Shown here: one piece after another, positions 52,581 to 60,705 of the stretch
How positions within the stretch are numbered: position 1 is the first letter of the stretch
How the letters are laid out: each line of letters begins with the position of its first letter
Assembly: GCF_000744815.1 (NCBI RefSeq)
Contig: NZ_JQMQ01000005.1
Location: forward strand, 168,055 to 232,054
DNA: 64,000 nucleotides
Source: Phaeacidiphilus oryzae TH49
Lineage (GTDB): Bacteria; Actinomycetota; Actinomycetes; Streptomycetales; Streptomycetaceae
Reading direction: 5' to 3'
The notes under the pieces: model-generated
The model's input: the letters and a program-made list of their open reading frames with translations, nothing else
Told to the model about the DNA's origin: nothing
Database searches by the model: none
Made by a program: the position numbers and the translations under genes

Positions 52581-54401
52581 ATGTTCACCTCCAGGCCCAC
52601 CCTCCAGGGGACCTTCGGGATGGCGGCCTCGACCCACTGGCTGGCCTCGCAGAGCGCGATGGCCGTACTGGAGGGCGGCGGCAACGCCTTCGACGCGGCG
52701 GTGGCGGCCGGCTTCGTCCTCCACGTCGTCGAACCGCACCTGAACGGCCCGGCCGGCGAGGTGCCGATCATCCTCGCCCCGGCCGGCGGCGAGGTGCGGG
52801 TGCTCTGCGGGCAGGGCCCGGCCCCGGCCGGCGCCTCCGCGGCGCACTACTCGGGCCTCGGCCTCGACCTGGTCCCCGGCACCGGCCCGCTGGCCGCCGC
52901 GGTGCCCGGGGCCTTCGACGCCTGGATGCTGCTGCTGCGCGACCACGGCACCCGCTCGCTGCGCGAGGTGCTGCAGTACGCCATCGGCTACGCGGAACAG
53001 GGCCACCCGCCGGTCGAGCGGATACGCGCCACCGTGGAGAGCGTCCGGGAGCTCTTCGAGACCGAGTGGACCAGCTCGGCCGCCCTCTACCTGCCCGCCG
53101 CCGAGCCGGGGGCCCTGCTGCGCAACGAGGCGCTCGCCGCGACCTGGCGCCGGCTGCTCGCCGAGGCCGAGCCGGCCGGCGACCGGGAGGCGCAGATCGA
53201 GGCGGCCCGCCGGATCTGGTCCTCCGGCTTCATCGCCGAGGCGATGGTCCGGGCCTCCGGTCAGCCCACCATGGACACCTCCGGCGAGCGCCACCGCGGC
53301 ACCCTCACCGGCGACGACCTGGCCGCCTTCCGCGCCGGTTACGAGGAGCCGGTCCGCCACGACTGGAACGGCTGGACGGTCTGCAAGGCCGGCGCGTGGA
53401 GCCAGGGCCCCTCCTTCCTCCAGCAGCTCGCCCTCCTCCCCGAGGACTTCGGGAAGCCGGGCGGGGCCGAGTACGGCTCCGCCGACTACATCCACACCGT
53501 GGTCGAGGGCTGCAAGCTGGCCATGGCCGACCGGGAGGCCTGGTACGGCGACGCCGACCTGGACTCCGTGCCGCTGGCCGAGCTGCTCTCCGGGCCCTAC
53601 ACGGAGGAGCGGCGGAAGCTGGTCGACAGCGGCTCCGCCTCGCGCGAGCTGCGACCGGGCTCCCCCGGCGGGCGGACGCCCCGGCTGCCGAAGTACGCCG
53701 AGCGGGCGGAGGAGGCGGCGCGGCTCGCGGCGGCCGGCTTCGACTCGATGTCGACGGCGGGCGCCGGAGAGCCGACGGTCGCGAAGGACGGCGGGACCCG
53801 GGGCGACACCTGCCATGTGGACGTGGTGGACCGCTGGGGGAACATGGTCTCGGCCACTCCGAGCGGCGGCTGGCTCCAGTCCAACCCGGTCATCCCCGAG
53901 TTGGGCTTCCCGCTCGGCACCCGGCTGCAGATGACCTGGCTGGAGCCGGGCCTGCCGAACACCCTCACCCCCGGGCGGCGCCCGCGGACCACCCTCACCC
54001 CCTCGCTGGCGCTGCGGGACGGCGAGGCGGTGCTGGCCTTCGGCACTCCGGGCGGGGACCAGCAGGACCAGTGGAGCCTCAACTTCTTCCTGGCGGTGGC
54101 GCTGCGCGGGAAGGTGCGCGACACCTGGGACCTCCAGGGCGCGATCGACGCGCCGAACTGGCACACCGACGCCTTCCCCTCCTCCTTCTACCCGCGCGGT
54201 ATGCGGCCGGGCAGCCTGGTCATCGAGGACCGGACGGACCCGGCGGTGATCGCCGACCTGCGCCGGCGCGGCCATCAGGTGGAACTCGCGGACCCCTGGT
54301 CCGAGGGCCGCCTGAGCGCCGTCGCGCGGGATCCGCGGACCGGGGTGCTCAGCGCGGCGGCCAACCCGCGCGGGATGCAGGGGTACGCCGTGGGCCGCTG
54401 A
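52581..54401 (+). CDS. Gamma-glutamyltransferase family Ntn-hydrolase
   Basis: A 606-residue protein of the GGT family. GMAASTHWLASQSAMAVLEG and GGNAFDAAVAAGFVLHVVEP are the N-terminal family motifs, GTGPLAAAVPGAFDAW and the self-processing region GGTRGDTCHVDVVDRWGNMV follow. The nucleophile position reads D-T-C-H rather than T-T-H, so the processing Thr has a changed setting. No signal peptide is seen, suggesting a cytoplasmic enzyme of the YwrD-like branch acting on glutathione analogues or another amide. AAGGAG lies 8 nt before the ATG. It ends at two hairpins. Confidence 0.88.
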   Translation: MFTSRPTLQGTFGMAASTHWLASQSAMAVLEGGGNAFDAAVAAGFVLHVVEPHLNGPAGEVPIILAPAGGEVRVLCGQGPAPAGASAAHYSGLGLDLVPGTGPLAAAVPGAFDAWMLLLRDHGTRSLREVLQYAIGYAEQGHPPVERIRATVESVRELFETEWTSSAALYLPAAEPGALLRNEALAATWRRLLAEAEPAGDREAQIEAARRIWSSGFIAEAMVRASGQPTMDTSGERHRGTLTGDDLAAFRAGYEEPVRHDWNGWTVCKAGAWSQGPSFLQQLALLPEDFGKPGGAEYGSADYIHTVVEGCKLAMADREAWYGDADLDSVPLAELLSGPYTEERRKLVDSGSASRELRPGSPGGRTPRLPKYAERAEEAARLAAAGFDSMSTAGAGEPTVAKDGGTRGDTCHVDVVDRWGNMVSATPSGGWLQSNPVIPELGFPLGTRLQMTWLEPGLPNTLTPGRRPRTTLTPSLALRDGEAVLAFGTPGGDQQDQWSLNFFLAVALRGKVRDTWDLQGAIDAPNWHTDAFPSSFYPRGMRPGSLVIEDRTDPAVIADLRRRGHQVELADPWSEGRLSAVARDPRTGVLSAAANPRGMQGYAVGR

Positions 54402-54410
54402 CCGGGCCCC

Positions 54411-54477
54411 CGCGGGGAGCCCGCCCTGCGGGGGCTCCCCGCGCCCGGACGTGCGCCTGCGGCGCTGCCTCCGGGCG
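54411..54477. terminator. Two adjacent hairpins between convergent genes
   Basis: Perfect 12-bp arms at 54411-54422/54432-54443 (9-nt loop) and 8-bp arms at 54442-54449/54470-54477. They separate the gamma-glutamyltransferase-like and double-MarR genes. Confidence 0.75.
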
Positions 54478-54502
54478 CGGGGCCGGGGCACGCCGCCCGG
54501 GA

Positions 54503-55504
54503 TCACTCGGTCAGGCGGGCCGCTCGGCGCAGCAGCGACATCGCGTCCTCCCGCGCCGACGGCGGGACGCCGTCCAGGACCCGTTCCTGGACCTCCCGCA
54601 CGCCCGGCCCCACACGGCGCAGCAGCTCGGCCCCCGCCGGCGAGGGCGCGAGCAGATTGCGGCGCCCGTCGGCCGGGTCGCGCCGCCGCAGCACCAGCCC
54701 CCGCCGCACCAGCCGTCCGATCAGCTCGGCCATCGTCGCCTTGTCCAGGGAGGCCCGCTCGCCCAGCGTCCGCTGGTCCATCCCCGGCTCCTCGGCCAGC
54801 GCGACCAGCACGGCGTACTGCGGGGCCGTCAGCTCGCCCGGCACCAGCTCGGTCCACAAACGGGTGTGGACCTGCTGGGCCACCCGGATCAGGTGCCCGA
54901 CGGTGCGGGAGCGCATCGCCGACTCGTCGACGGCCGCGTCCTCCCTCCCGTCCTCGCCCGGCTCCGTCCCCGCCTCGGCGGACTCCTCGGCGGACTCCGC
55001 CATCGCCCGCAGGGCCTCCAGCAGCCGTCCCCGCTCCTCCTCAGTGAGCGGGGCCAGCAGGAGTTCCTGCACCTCCTCCACGGTGGCCGCGGCCTGCCGC
55101 AGCATCGTGGCGCCCTGCGGCGAGAGGGAGAGCAGCTTGCGCCGGCCGTCCACCGGGTCCCGGCGGCGCAGCAGCAGGCCGCGCTGGACCAGCCGGACCA
55201 CCATCTCGGCCATCGTGGCCTTGTCCAGGGAGGCCAGCCGGCCGACCGTGCGCTGGTCGGCGCCGGGCTGCTGGGCGAGCGCGCTGAGCGCGGAGAACTG
55301 GGGGGCGGTCAGCTCGACGGTGACCCGCTCCGCCCAGAGCCGGGTGTGCACCTGCTGGAAGACCCGGAGGAGGTGCCCGGGGGCGGTGGCGAGTTCTATC
55401 AGGTCGGCGTCCGGTACGGCGGGGTCCGCGCTCCCCCGGCCGTTCCCGGACTCGTGTCTGCTCTGGGACTGTCGGGGTATCGCCCCTTGTATACGCAGCA
55501 TCAT
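54503..55504 (-). CDS. Double MarR-domain regulator (internal duplication)
   Basis: A 333-residue protein with two complete MarR domains in one chain. Domain 1 (about residues 35-165) has HLLRVFQQVHTRLWAERVTV and LASLDKATMAEMVVRLVQRG; domain 2 (about 195-325) has HLIRVAQQVHTRLWTELVPG and ASLDKATMAELIGRLVRRGL. Wings LLLRRRDPVDGRRKLLSL and LVLRRRDPADGRRNLLAP are nearly identical. An acidic linker (MAESAEESAEAGTEPGEDGR) joins them. MarR proteins are normally homodimers of 140-180 residues, so this looks like a covalently linked dimer. ATG 55504 or 55501 is the start; a -10-like TATAGT is at 55619-55614. Confidence 0.85.
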   Translation of the reverse strand: MMLRIQGAIPRQSQSRHESGNGRGSADPAVPDADLIELATAPGHLLRVFQQVHTRLWAERVTVELTAPQFSALSALAQQPGADQRTVGRLASLDKATMAEMVVRLVQRGLLLRRRDPVDGRRKLLSLSPQGATMLRQAAATVEEVQELLLAPLTEEERGRLLEALRAMAESAEESAEAGTEPGEDGREDAAVDESAMRSRTVGHLIRVAQQVHTRLWTELVPGELTAPQYAVLVALAEEPGMDQRTLGERASLDKATMAELIGRLVRRGLVLRRRDPADGRRNLLAPSPAGAELLRRVGPGVREVQERVLDGVPPSAREDAMSLLRRAARLTE

Positions 55505-55689
55505 CCCGTCCCCGGTGGTACGCCCGTGCGTGGTCCCGGAGCGGGCACACGGGCGGCGCTTCGGCGGCGGGAGAGGCTCCGCCGAGCAGCCGTCGGCTCG
55601 ACTGCTGGCGGACACTATACAAACGCGGCGGCCCGCTGCCGCCCCGCTCCGCGAACTCGGTCCGCACCGCCTCCGGGGCGCGCCCCCGC

Positions 55690-56274
55690 TCAGCGCGGTT
55701 CGAGCCCGCGCAGCAGCAGATCGGCGTAGGTGTCCCCGATCTGAGTCGGGGTCAGTTCGCCGTCCGAGTGATACCAGCTGCCCAAGTGGTGTACGCCGCC
55801 GAAGAACTGATGGACCGCCAGGTCCGCGTGGGCGTCCTTGCGGAAGACCCCGGTGCGCTGGCCCTCCTCGATCAGGCCGCGAAAGCGCTCGTGGTAGCGG
55901 CGGCGGTCGGCGCGGATCTCGGCCCGCCGGTCGGCCGGCAGCATGTGCATCGACTGGAAGACGACCACCGCCTGGTCGAGGTGCTCGAGCGTGGTGACCA
56001 CGACGTCGGCGGCGGCCTGGTAGAGCCGCTCGCGGACCGGCAGGTCGAGGTCGGCGATGGTCTCCAGCCGGGCCGCCTGCAGGGACAGCAGCTGGGCGTA
56101 GATCTGCTGGAGGAGCTCGTCCTTGGAGCCGTAGTAGTGGTACATCGCGCCCTTGGTGACGCCGGCTCGCTCGACGATCTCCTGGACGGACGTGGGGGCG
56201 AATCCCCGTTCGGCGAAGAGCCGGGTGGCGGCGGCGAGCAGCCTGTCCCGAACCGGGGCGGTTGGTGCGGCCAC
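55690..56274 (-). CDS. TetR family regulator of the acyl-CoA gene cluster
   Basis: A 194-residue TetR protein with DRLLAAATRLFAERGFAPTS, VQEIVERAGVTKGAMYHYYG, SKDELLQQIY as DNA-binding part and a helical ligand domain (VVVTTLEHLDQAVVVFQSMH, HQFFGGVHHLGSWYH) that resembles acyl-CoA-sensing members. I chose GTG 56274, 9 nt after AAGGAG. A perfect palindrome ACCGACCGGTCGGT lies 61 bp upstream and a near copy lies before the kinase/dehydrogenase operon, so it probably represses itself and that operon, with an acyl-CoA as inducer. Confidence 0.88.
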   Translation of the reverse strand: MAAPTAPVRDRLLAAATRLFAERGFAPTSVQEIVERAGVTKGAMYHYYGSKDELLQQIYAQLLSLQAARLETIADLDLPVRERLYQAAADVVVTTLEHLDQAVVVFQSMHMLPADRRAEIRADRRRYHERFRGLIEEGQRTGVFRKDAHADLAVHQFFGGVHHLGSWYHSDGELTPTQIGDTYADLLLRGLEPR

Positions 56275-56334
56275 GTGCTTCGTCTCCTTCGGGGGCCTTC
56301 GGGATCGCTGACCGAGCACCAGGGTAGTGCCCGC

Positions 56335-56348
56335 ACCGACCGGTCGGT
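56335..56348. promoter_or_regulatory. TetR operator, site 1
   Basis: ACCGACCGGTCGGT is a perfect 14-bp palindrome between the SIS gene stop (56357) and the TetR start (56274). It matches site 2 (57348-57361) at 12 of 14 positions. Confidence 0.7.
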
Positions 56349-56356
56349 CTGCCGCC

Positions 56357-57253
56357 TCAGCCGACCGCGGTACGGTGCAGCCGCCCCTCGTAGCGCCGCT
56401 CCAGCAGCAGATTGCGCTCGAACCCGCCCGGGACGTTCGCCGACGCGTACACCGGGGCCGGGATCCCGCGCTCGACGAGCCGGCCGATCGCCTCGGCGAC
56501 CACCATCTGCACCAGCAGGGCGCTGGTGAGCGAGGATATCCCGCAGACCGCGGGGGGCTGCGCCGCGCCGGGGTCCCCGTCCTCCGGGCCGCCGCCCGCC
56601 GCCATCGGCAGGACGGCGTCGCCCAGCGGCGCGCCGTTGTCCAGCACCACGTCGGCGAGGTCGGCCAGCCGCCGCCCGCTGGGGTGGCGCGGCTCGACGG
56701 CCCTGGTGTGGGCGAGCGAGGTGAGGGCGATCAGCCGGTGGCCGCGCTCCCTGGCGAGCAGGGCCATGTCCACCACGGCACCGTTCACTCCGGAGCTGGA
56801 GACGATGAAGAAGAGATCGCCCGCCCTGACCCCGGCCAGTTCGTAGAGCCGCGCGGCCAGGCCCGGGCGCCGCTCGAGCAGCGGGTCGGCCAGCGCGTCG
56901 CGGTCGTCGCCGCCGCGCAGCACCAGGTCGGCGAGGGAGATCCGATTGCTGGGGACGAGGCCGCCGGCCCGGCCGGCCAGCTCCAGGGCGGCGGCCTGCG
57001 AATGGCCGGTGCCGAAGGCCTGCAGCACCCCGTCCGCGGCCACGCAGTCGGCGACCAGTCCGGCCGCCCGGCGGACCGGGTCCGCGTTCCGCGCGGCGAC
57101 CAGGTCCAGCACCGACCTGGCCCGCCCGAGGAAGGCCGCCGCGCTGGGCACCTCGGCCGCTGCCGATGACGCGTCAGATCCGTTGTCCGGCACGGCGGAC
57201 GGGGACGGTTCGGGCACGCGCCCTCCCGAGCGACTGGGATTGGTCGAGACCAT
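56357..57253 (-). CDS. SIS-domain sugar isomerase-like protein
   Basis: A protein of about 298 residues with an N-terminal helical lead (VPSAAAFLGRARSVLDLVAA) and a SIS domain: LQAFGTGHSQAAALELAGRA is the phosphosugar loop, FFIVSSSGVNGAVVDMALLA the second. It resembles the UPF0309/MurQ-like group acting on phosphosugars. GTG 57217 with GGGAGG just upstream is an alternative start to ATG 57253. The gene lies upstream of TetR on the same strand and divergent from the kinase operon; why a sugar isomerase is in an acyl-CoA cluster is not clear. Confidence 0.8.
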   Translation of the reverse strand: MVSTNPSRSGGRVPEPSPSAVPDNGSDASSAAAEVPSAAAFLGRARSVLDLVAARNADPVRRAAGLVADCVAADGVLQAFGTGHSQAAALELAGRAGGLVPSNRISLADLVLRGGDDRDALADPLLERRPGLAARLYELAGVRAGDLFFIVSSSGVNGAVVDMALLARERGHRLIALTSLAHTRAVEPRHPSGRRLADLADVVLDNGAPLGDAVLPMAAGGGPEDGDPGAAQPPAVCGISSLTSALLVQMVVAEAIGRLVERGIPAPVYASANVPGGFERNLLLERRYEGRLHRTAVG

Positions 57254-57347
57254 TCGGCGATCAAGGCTGCCGTCTTCCCGACGACCCGTCAAGGTCCGCT
57301 TCCGGACGCTTCGGCGCGGGCGTGATCCACGTCTCTCTAGCCCGCAT

Positions 57348-57361
57348 ACCTACCAGTCGGT
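57348..57361 (+). promoter_or_regulatory. TetR operator, site 2
   Basis: ACCTACCAGTCGGT; its complement ACCGACTGGTAGGT differs from site 1 at two positions. It lies 48 bp before the kinase start and inside the divergent promoter region with the SIS gene. Confidence 0.7.
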
Positions 57362-57409
57362 ATGGTGGCGCTGTTCGATGCACCGCCGGGCACGAGGAAG
57401 GGAACCCGC

Positions 57410-58462
57410 ATGGCCGATCAGCCACCCGGGCTGGATTTGGACCGGATCCGCCGGCACCTCGACGCGGTCGACCCGGATCTGCTGGCCGGGCCGCTCTCCG
57501 CCGAGCTGATCAGCGGCGGCAAGTCCAACCTCACCTACCGGCTGACCGACGGCTCGCGCCGGCTGGTGCTCCGCCGCCCTCCGCTCGGCCATGTCCTGGC
57601 CACCGCCCACGACATGGGCCGCGAGTACCAGGTGATGAGCGCCCTGGCCGGGACCCCCGTGCCGGTCCCCCGCACCCGGCTGCTCTGCCGGGACGAGGAG
57701 GTGGTGGGCGCGACCTTCTACCTGATGGACGAGGTGGAGGGCCGGGTCTACCGGGACGCCGCGGACACCGCCGACCTGGGCCCGGAGCGGGCGCAGGCCA
57801 TCTCCCGCCGGCTGATCGACGTACTGGCCGAGTTGCACGCCGTCGACCCGGCCTCGGTCGGGCTGGAGAAGTTCGGCCGCCCGGAGGGCTATCTGGAGCG
57901 CCAGGTCGCGCGCTGGCACCGGCAGTTCGAGTCCAGCCGGAGCCGGGAGATCCCGGGCGTCGAGGAGCTGCAGCGGCGGCTCACCGAGGGCGTCCCGGTC
58001 AGCCAGCGGGCCACCATCGTCCACGGCGACTACCGCCTGGACAACACCGTGGTCGGCGCCGACGACGAGATCGCCGCCGTCCTGGACTGGGAGATGGCCA
58101 CCCTCGGCGACCCGCTGGCCGATCTCGGGCTGATGAAGATCTACTGGGAGATGGGCGAGCAGCAGCCGGAGAACCCGGTGGCGCACGGCGTCAGCCCGCG
58201 CGCCGGCTTCCCGCCGATGGCCGAGATCGAGACCCGCTACGCCGAGCGCACCGGCCTCGACCTCACGCCCATGCCCTGGTACACCGCGTTCGCGCGCTAC
58301 AAACTGGCGGTGATCGCGGAGGGCATCTACTACCGCTACCTCCAGGGCAAGACCGTCGGCGACGGTTTCGAGCAGATGGGCCGGATCGTTCCCGGCCTGA
58401 TCGCCGCCGCCCTGGAGACCCTGCTGGGCAACGCACCTGACAGCCAGTCAACCGGCGACTGA
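57410..58462 (+). CDS. APH-type acyl-CoA kinase (ACAD10/11 N-half, LvaA-like)
   Basis: A 350-residue phosphotransferase. [20 protein letters not shown] is the ATP loop, [11 protein letters not shown] (about residue 205) the catalytic Brenner motif and [17 protein letters not shown] the metal-binding DxD-like motif. Close homologues are fused to an acyl-CoA dehydrogenase in animal ACAD10/ACAD11; in Pseudomonas LvaA phosphorylates 4-hydroxyacyl-CoA. Here the dehydrogenase follows 10 bp downstream. I chose ATG 57410, about 7 nt after AGGAAGGG. Aminoglycoside resistance is unlikely given the context. A TetR site lies just upstream. Confidence 0.88.
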   Translation: MADQPPGLDLDRIRRHLDAVDPDLLAGPLSAELISGGKSNLTYRLTDGSRRLVLRRPPLGHVLATAHDMGREYQVMSALAGTPVPVPRTRLLCRDEEVVGATFYLMDEVEGRVYRDAADTADLGPERAQAISRRLIDVLAELHAVDPASVGLEKFGRPEGYLERQVARWHRQFESSRSREIPGVEELQRRLTEGVPVSQRATIVHGDYRLDNTVVGADDEIAAVLDWEMATLGDPLADLGLMKIYWEMGEQQPENPVAHGVSPRAGFPPMAEIETRYAERTGLDLTPMPWYTAFARYKLAVIAEGIYYRYLQGKTVGDGFEQMGRIVPGLIAAALETLLGNAPDSQSTGD

Positions 58463-58472
58463 GGGAGAGACG

Positions 58473-59690
58473 ATGGAGTTCTCGTACGACGCCCGGACCC
58501 TGGAGCTGAGGGAGAAGCTTCAGGCGTTCCTGGACGAGAGGGTCTACCCGGCCGAGGCGGTCCTGGCCGAGCAGGTCGCCGATCCCGGCTACCAGCAGTG
58601 GACCCGCCCGCCGATCATCGACGAGCTCAAGGCCGAGGCCCGCAGCCGCGGTCTGTGGAACCTCTTCCTCCCGGACCAGCGCTTCGGCGCCGGCCTGACC
58701 AATCTGCAGTACGCGCCGCTGGCCGAGCTCACCGGGCGCAGCCCCGCGCTGGCCCCGGAGGCGCTGAACTGCGCGGCCCCGGACACCGGGAACATGGAGG
58801 TCCTCTCCGAGTTCGGCACCCCCGAGCAGCAGGACCGCTGGCTGAAGCCGCTGCTGGAGGGCGAGATCCGGTCGGCCTTCTGCATGACCGAGCCGGACGT
58901 GGCCTCCTCGGACGCGAGCAACATCAGGACGCGGATCCAGAGGGACGGCTCGGACTACGTCATCAACGGCCGCAAGTGGTGGTCCAGCGGCGCGATGGAC
59001 CCCCGCTGCAAGATCTTCATCGTGATGGGGCAGACCGACCCGGAGGCGCCCAAGCACCGCCGGCAGAGCCAGATCCTGGTCCCCCGGGACACCCCGGGCG
59101 TCGAGATCAAGCGCGGGATGAACGTCTTCGGGTACACCGACGGCACCCACGGCGGCCACGCCGAGATCGTCTTCCGGGACGTCCGGGTGCCGGCCGCGAA
59201 CCTGATCTCCGGTGAGGGCGAGGGCTTCGCCATCGCCCAGGCCCGGCTCGGTCCGGGCCGGATCCACCACTGCATGCGGCTGATCGGGATGGCCGAGCGG
59301 GCCCTCGAACTGACCTGCCGCCGGGCCCTGGAGCGGGAGCCCTTCGGCAAGCCGCTGGCCGAGCAGGGCGTGGTGCAGGAGTGGATCGCCGAGGCCCGGG
59401 TCCGCATCGAGCAGCTGCGGCTGCTGGTGCTGAAGACCGCCTGGCTGATGGACACCGTGGGCAACAAGGGCGCCCACACCGAGATCCAGTCCATCAAGAT
59501 CGCCACCCCGGAGACCGTGCAGTGGATCCTGGACAAGGCGATCCAGGCGCACGGCGCCGGCGGCGTCTCACAGGACTTCCCGCTCGCCCAGCTCTGGTCC
59601 TCGGCGCGTACGCTGCGGCTGGCGGACGGCCCGGACGAGGTCCACCGCCGCTCGCTGGCCCGCCGCGAGCTGAGGCAGTACCAGAAGTAG
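58473..59690 (+). CDS. Acyl-CoA dehydrogenase of the ACAD10/11 type
   Basis: A 405-residue flavoprotein. [20 protein letters not shown] and [20 protein letters not shown] are the FAD-binding central region, and [20 protein letters not shown] with [20 protein letters not shown] closes the active site. The GPDEVH motif, where typical members have an EGGTSE-like segment, marks the ACAD10/11 group that removes a 4-phospho group from phosphorylated 4-hydroxyacyl-CoA. It starts 10 bp after the kinase with a GAGGGAGAG ribosome site, so the two are co-translated. The product would be an enoyl-CoA fed to beta-oxidation. Confidence 0.9.
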   Translation: MEFSYDARTLELREKLQAFLDERVYPAEAVLAEQVADPGYQQWTRPPIIDELKAEARSRGLWNLFLPDQRFGAGLTNLQYAPLAELTGRSPALAPEALNCAAPDTGNMEVLSEFGTPEQQDRWLKPLLEGEIRSAFCMTEPDVASSDASNIRTRIQRDGSDYVINGRKWWSSGAMDPRCKIFIVMGQTDPEAPKHRRQSQILVPRDTPGVEIKRGMNVFGYTDGTHGGHAEIVFRDVRVPAANLISGEGEGFAIAQARLGPGRIHHCMRLIGMAERALELTCRRALEREPFGKPLAEQGVVQEWIAEARVRIEQLRLLVLKTAWLMDTVGNKGAHTEIQSIKIATPETVQWILDKAIQAHGAGGVSQDFPLAQLWSSARTLRLADGPDEVHRRSLARRELRQYQK

Positions 59691-59768
59691 CACCCCGCTC
59701 AGCGGTTCACCGATCCACCCGGCACCCCCGAGCAAGCCCCACCCCCAAGAAAGAGAGCTGTGGAAGAC

Positions 59769-60530
59769 ATGAGCGAGCAGACCCCCCGCGTAGCGGTCGT
59801 CACCGGCGCCGCCCGCGGCATCGGCGCCGCCACCGCCGTCCGCCTGGCCGCCGACGGCTACGCGGTGGCCGTCGTGGACCTGGAGGAGTCAGCCGGCAAG
59901 GACACCGTCGAGAAGATCACCGCGGCCGGCGGCAAGGCCATCGCGGTGGGCGCGGACGTCTCCAACGCCGACCAGGTGGCCGCGGCCTTCGAGCGGATCG
60001 CGGCCGAGCTCGGCGGGCCGACCATCCTGGTGAACAACGCCGGGGTGCTCCGCGACAACCTGCTCTTCAAGATGTCCGAGTCGGACTGGGACACCGTCCT
60101 CGACGTCCACCTCAAGGGCGCCTTCCTGATGTCCCGGGCGGCGCAGAAGTACATGGTGGACGCCGGCTACGGCCGGATCGTCAACCTGTCCTCCTCCTCC
60201 GCGCTGGGCAACCGCGGCCAGGCCAACTACTCGGCGGCCAAGGCCGGCATGCAGGGCTTCACCAAGACCCTCGCCAAGGAGCTGGGCAAGTTCGGCATCA
60301 CCGCCAACGCGGTGGCCCCGGGCTTCATCGCCACCGACATGACCGCGGCCACCGCGAAGCGGGTTGGGATGGACTTCGAGGACTTCAAGAAGGCCGCCGC
60401 CACGGCCATCCCGGTCCAGCGGGTCGGTACCCCCGAGGACATCGCCCACACCGTGTCCTTCCTGGTGAGCGAGGGCGCCGGCTTCGTCTCCGGCCAGGTC
60501 GTCTACGTCGCGGGCGGACCGCTCGACTAG
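59769..60530 (+). CDS. FabG-like short-chain dehydrogenase
   Basis: A 253-residue classical SDR: TGAARGIGAATAVRLAADGY, NNAGVL, catalytic Ser in IVNLSSSSALGNRGQ and YSAAK, with NAVAPGFIATDMT and the end GFVSGQVVYVAGGPLD. FabG-like enzymes reduce 3-oxoacyl or oxidise 3-hydroxyacyl thioesters; one acting on CoA esters suits the cluster (the LvaD-like role of a keto-acyl-CoA reductase is an alternative). It follows the dehydrogenase by 78 bp and ends at a strong terminator. ATG 59769 was chosen over GTG 59760. Confidence 0.88.
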   Translation: MSEQTPRVAVVTGAARGIGAATAVRLAADGYAVAVVDLEESAGKDTVEKITAAGGKAIAVGADVSNADQVAAAFERIAAELGGPTILVNNAGVLRDNLLFKMSESDWDTVLDVHLKGAFLMSRAAQKYMVDAGYGRIVNLSSSSALGNRGQANYSAAKAGMQGFTKTLAKELGKFGITANAVAPGFIATDMTAATAKRVGMDFEDFKKAAATAIPVQRVGTPEDIAHTVSFLVSEGAGFVSGQVVYVAGGPLD

Positions 60531-60549
60531 TCCTGGGCCATGGCCCGAC

Positions 60550-60589
60550 CAGGGGGCGCGGGGAACCGCCCGGTTCCCCGCGCCCCCTG
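60550..60589 (+). terminator. GC-rich terminator after the FabG-like gene
   Basis: Perfect 17-bp arms (60550-60566, 60573-60589) with a 6-nt loop. The GGGGCGCGGGGAAC arm is a type often repeated between streptomycete genes. It probably ends the kinase operon; the 115 bp that follow hold three imperfect CCGTGGGAAACCAC-like repeats. Confidence 0.85.
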
Positions 60590-60705
60590 ACGCTCCCTCA
60601 CCCCACCCCGTGGGGCCCCGCGCCGTGGGAAACCACCTCGTGGAAACCACCCCGTGGGGACCCAGCAAGGCCGGAACCCGTCTCACCGTCGAGAGGGACT
60701 CTCGC

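Noticed and set aside
57410..58462. Aminoglycoside resistance gene
   Set aside because: The APH fold is shared with metabolic kinases; the tight coupling to an ACAD10/11-type dehydrogenase argues for acyl-CoA metabolism.
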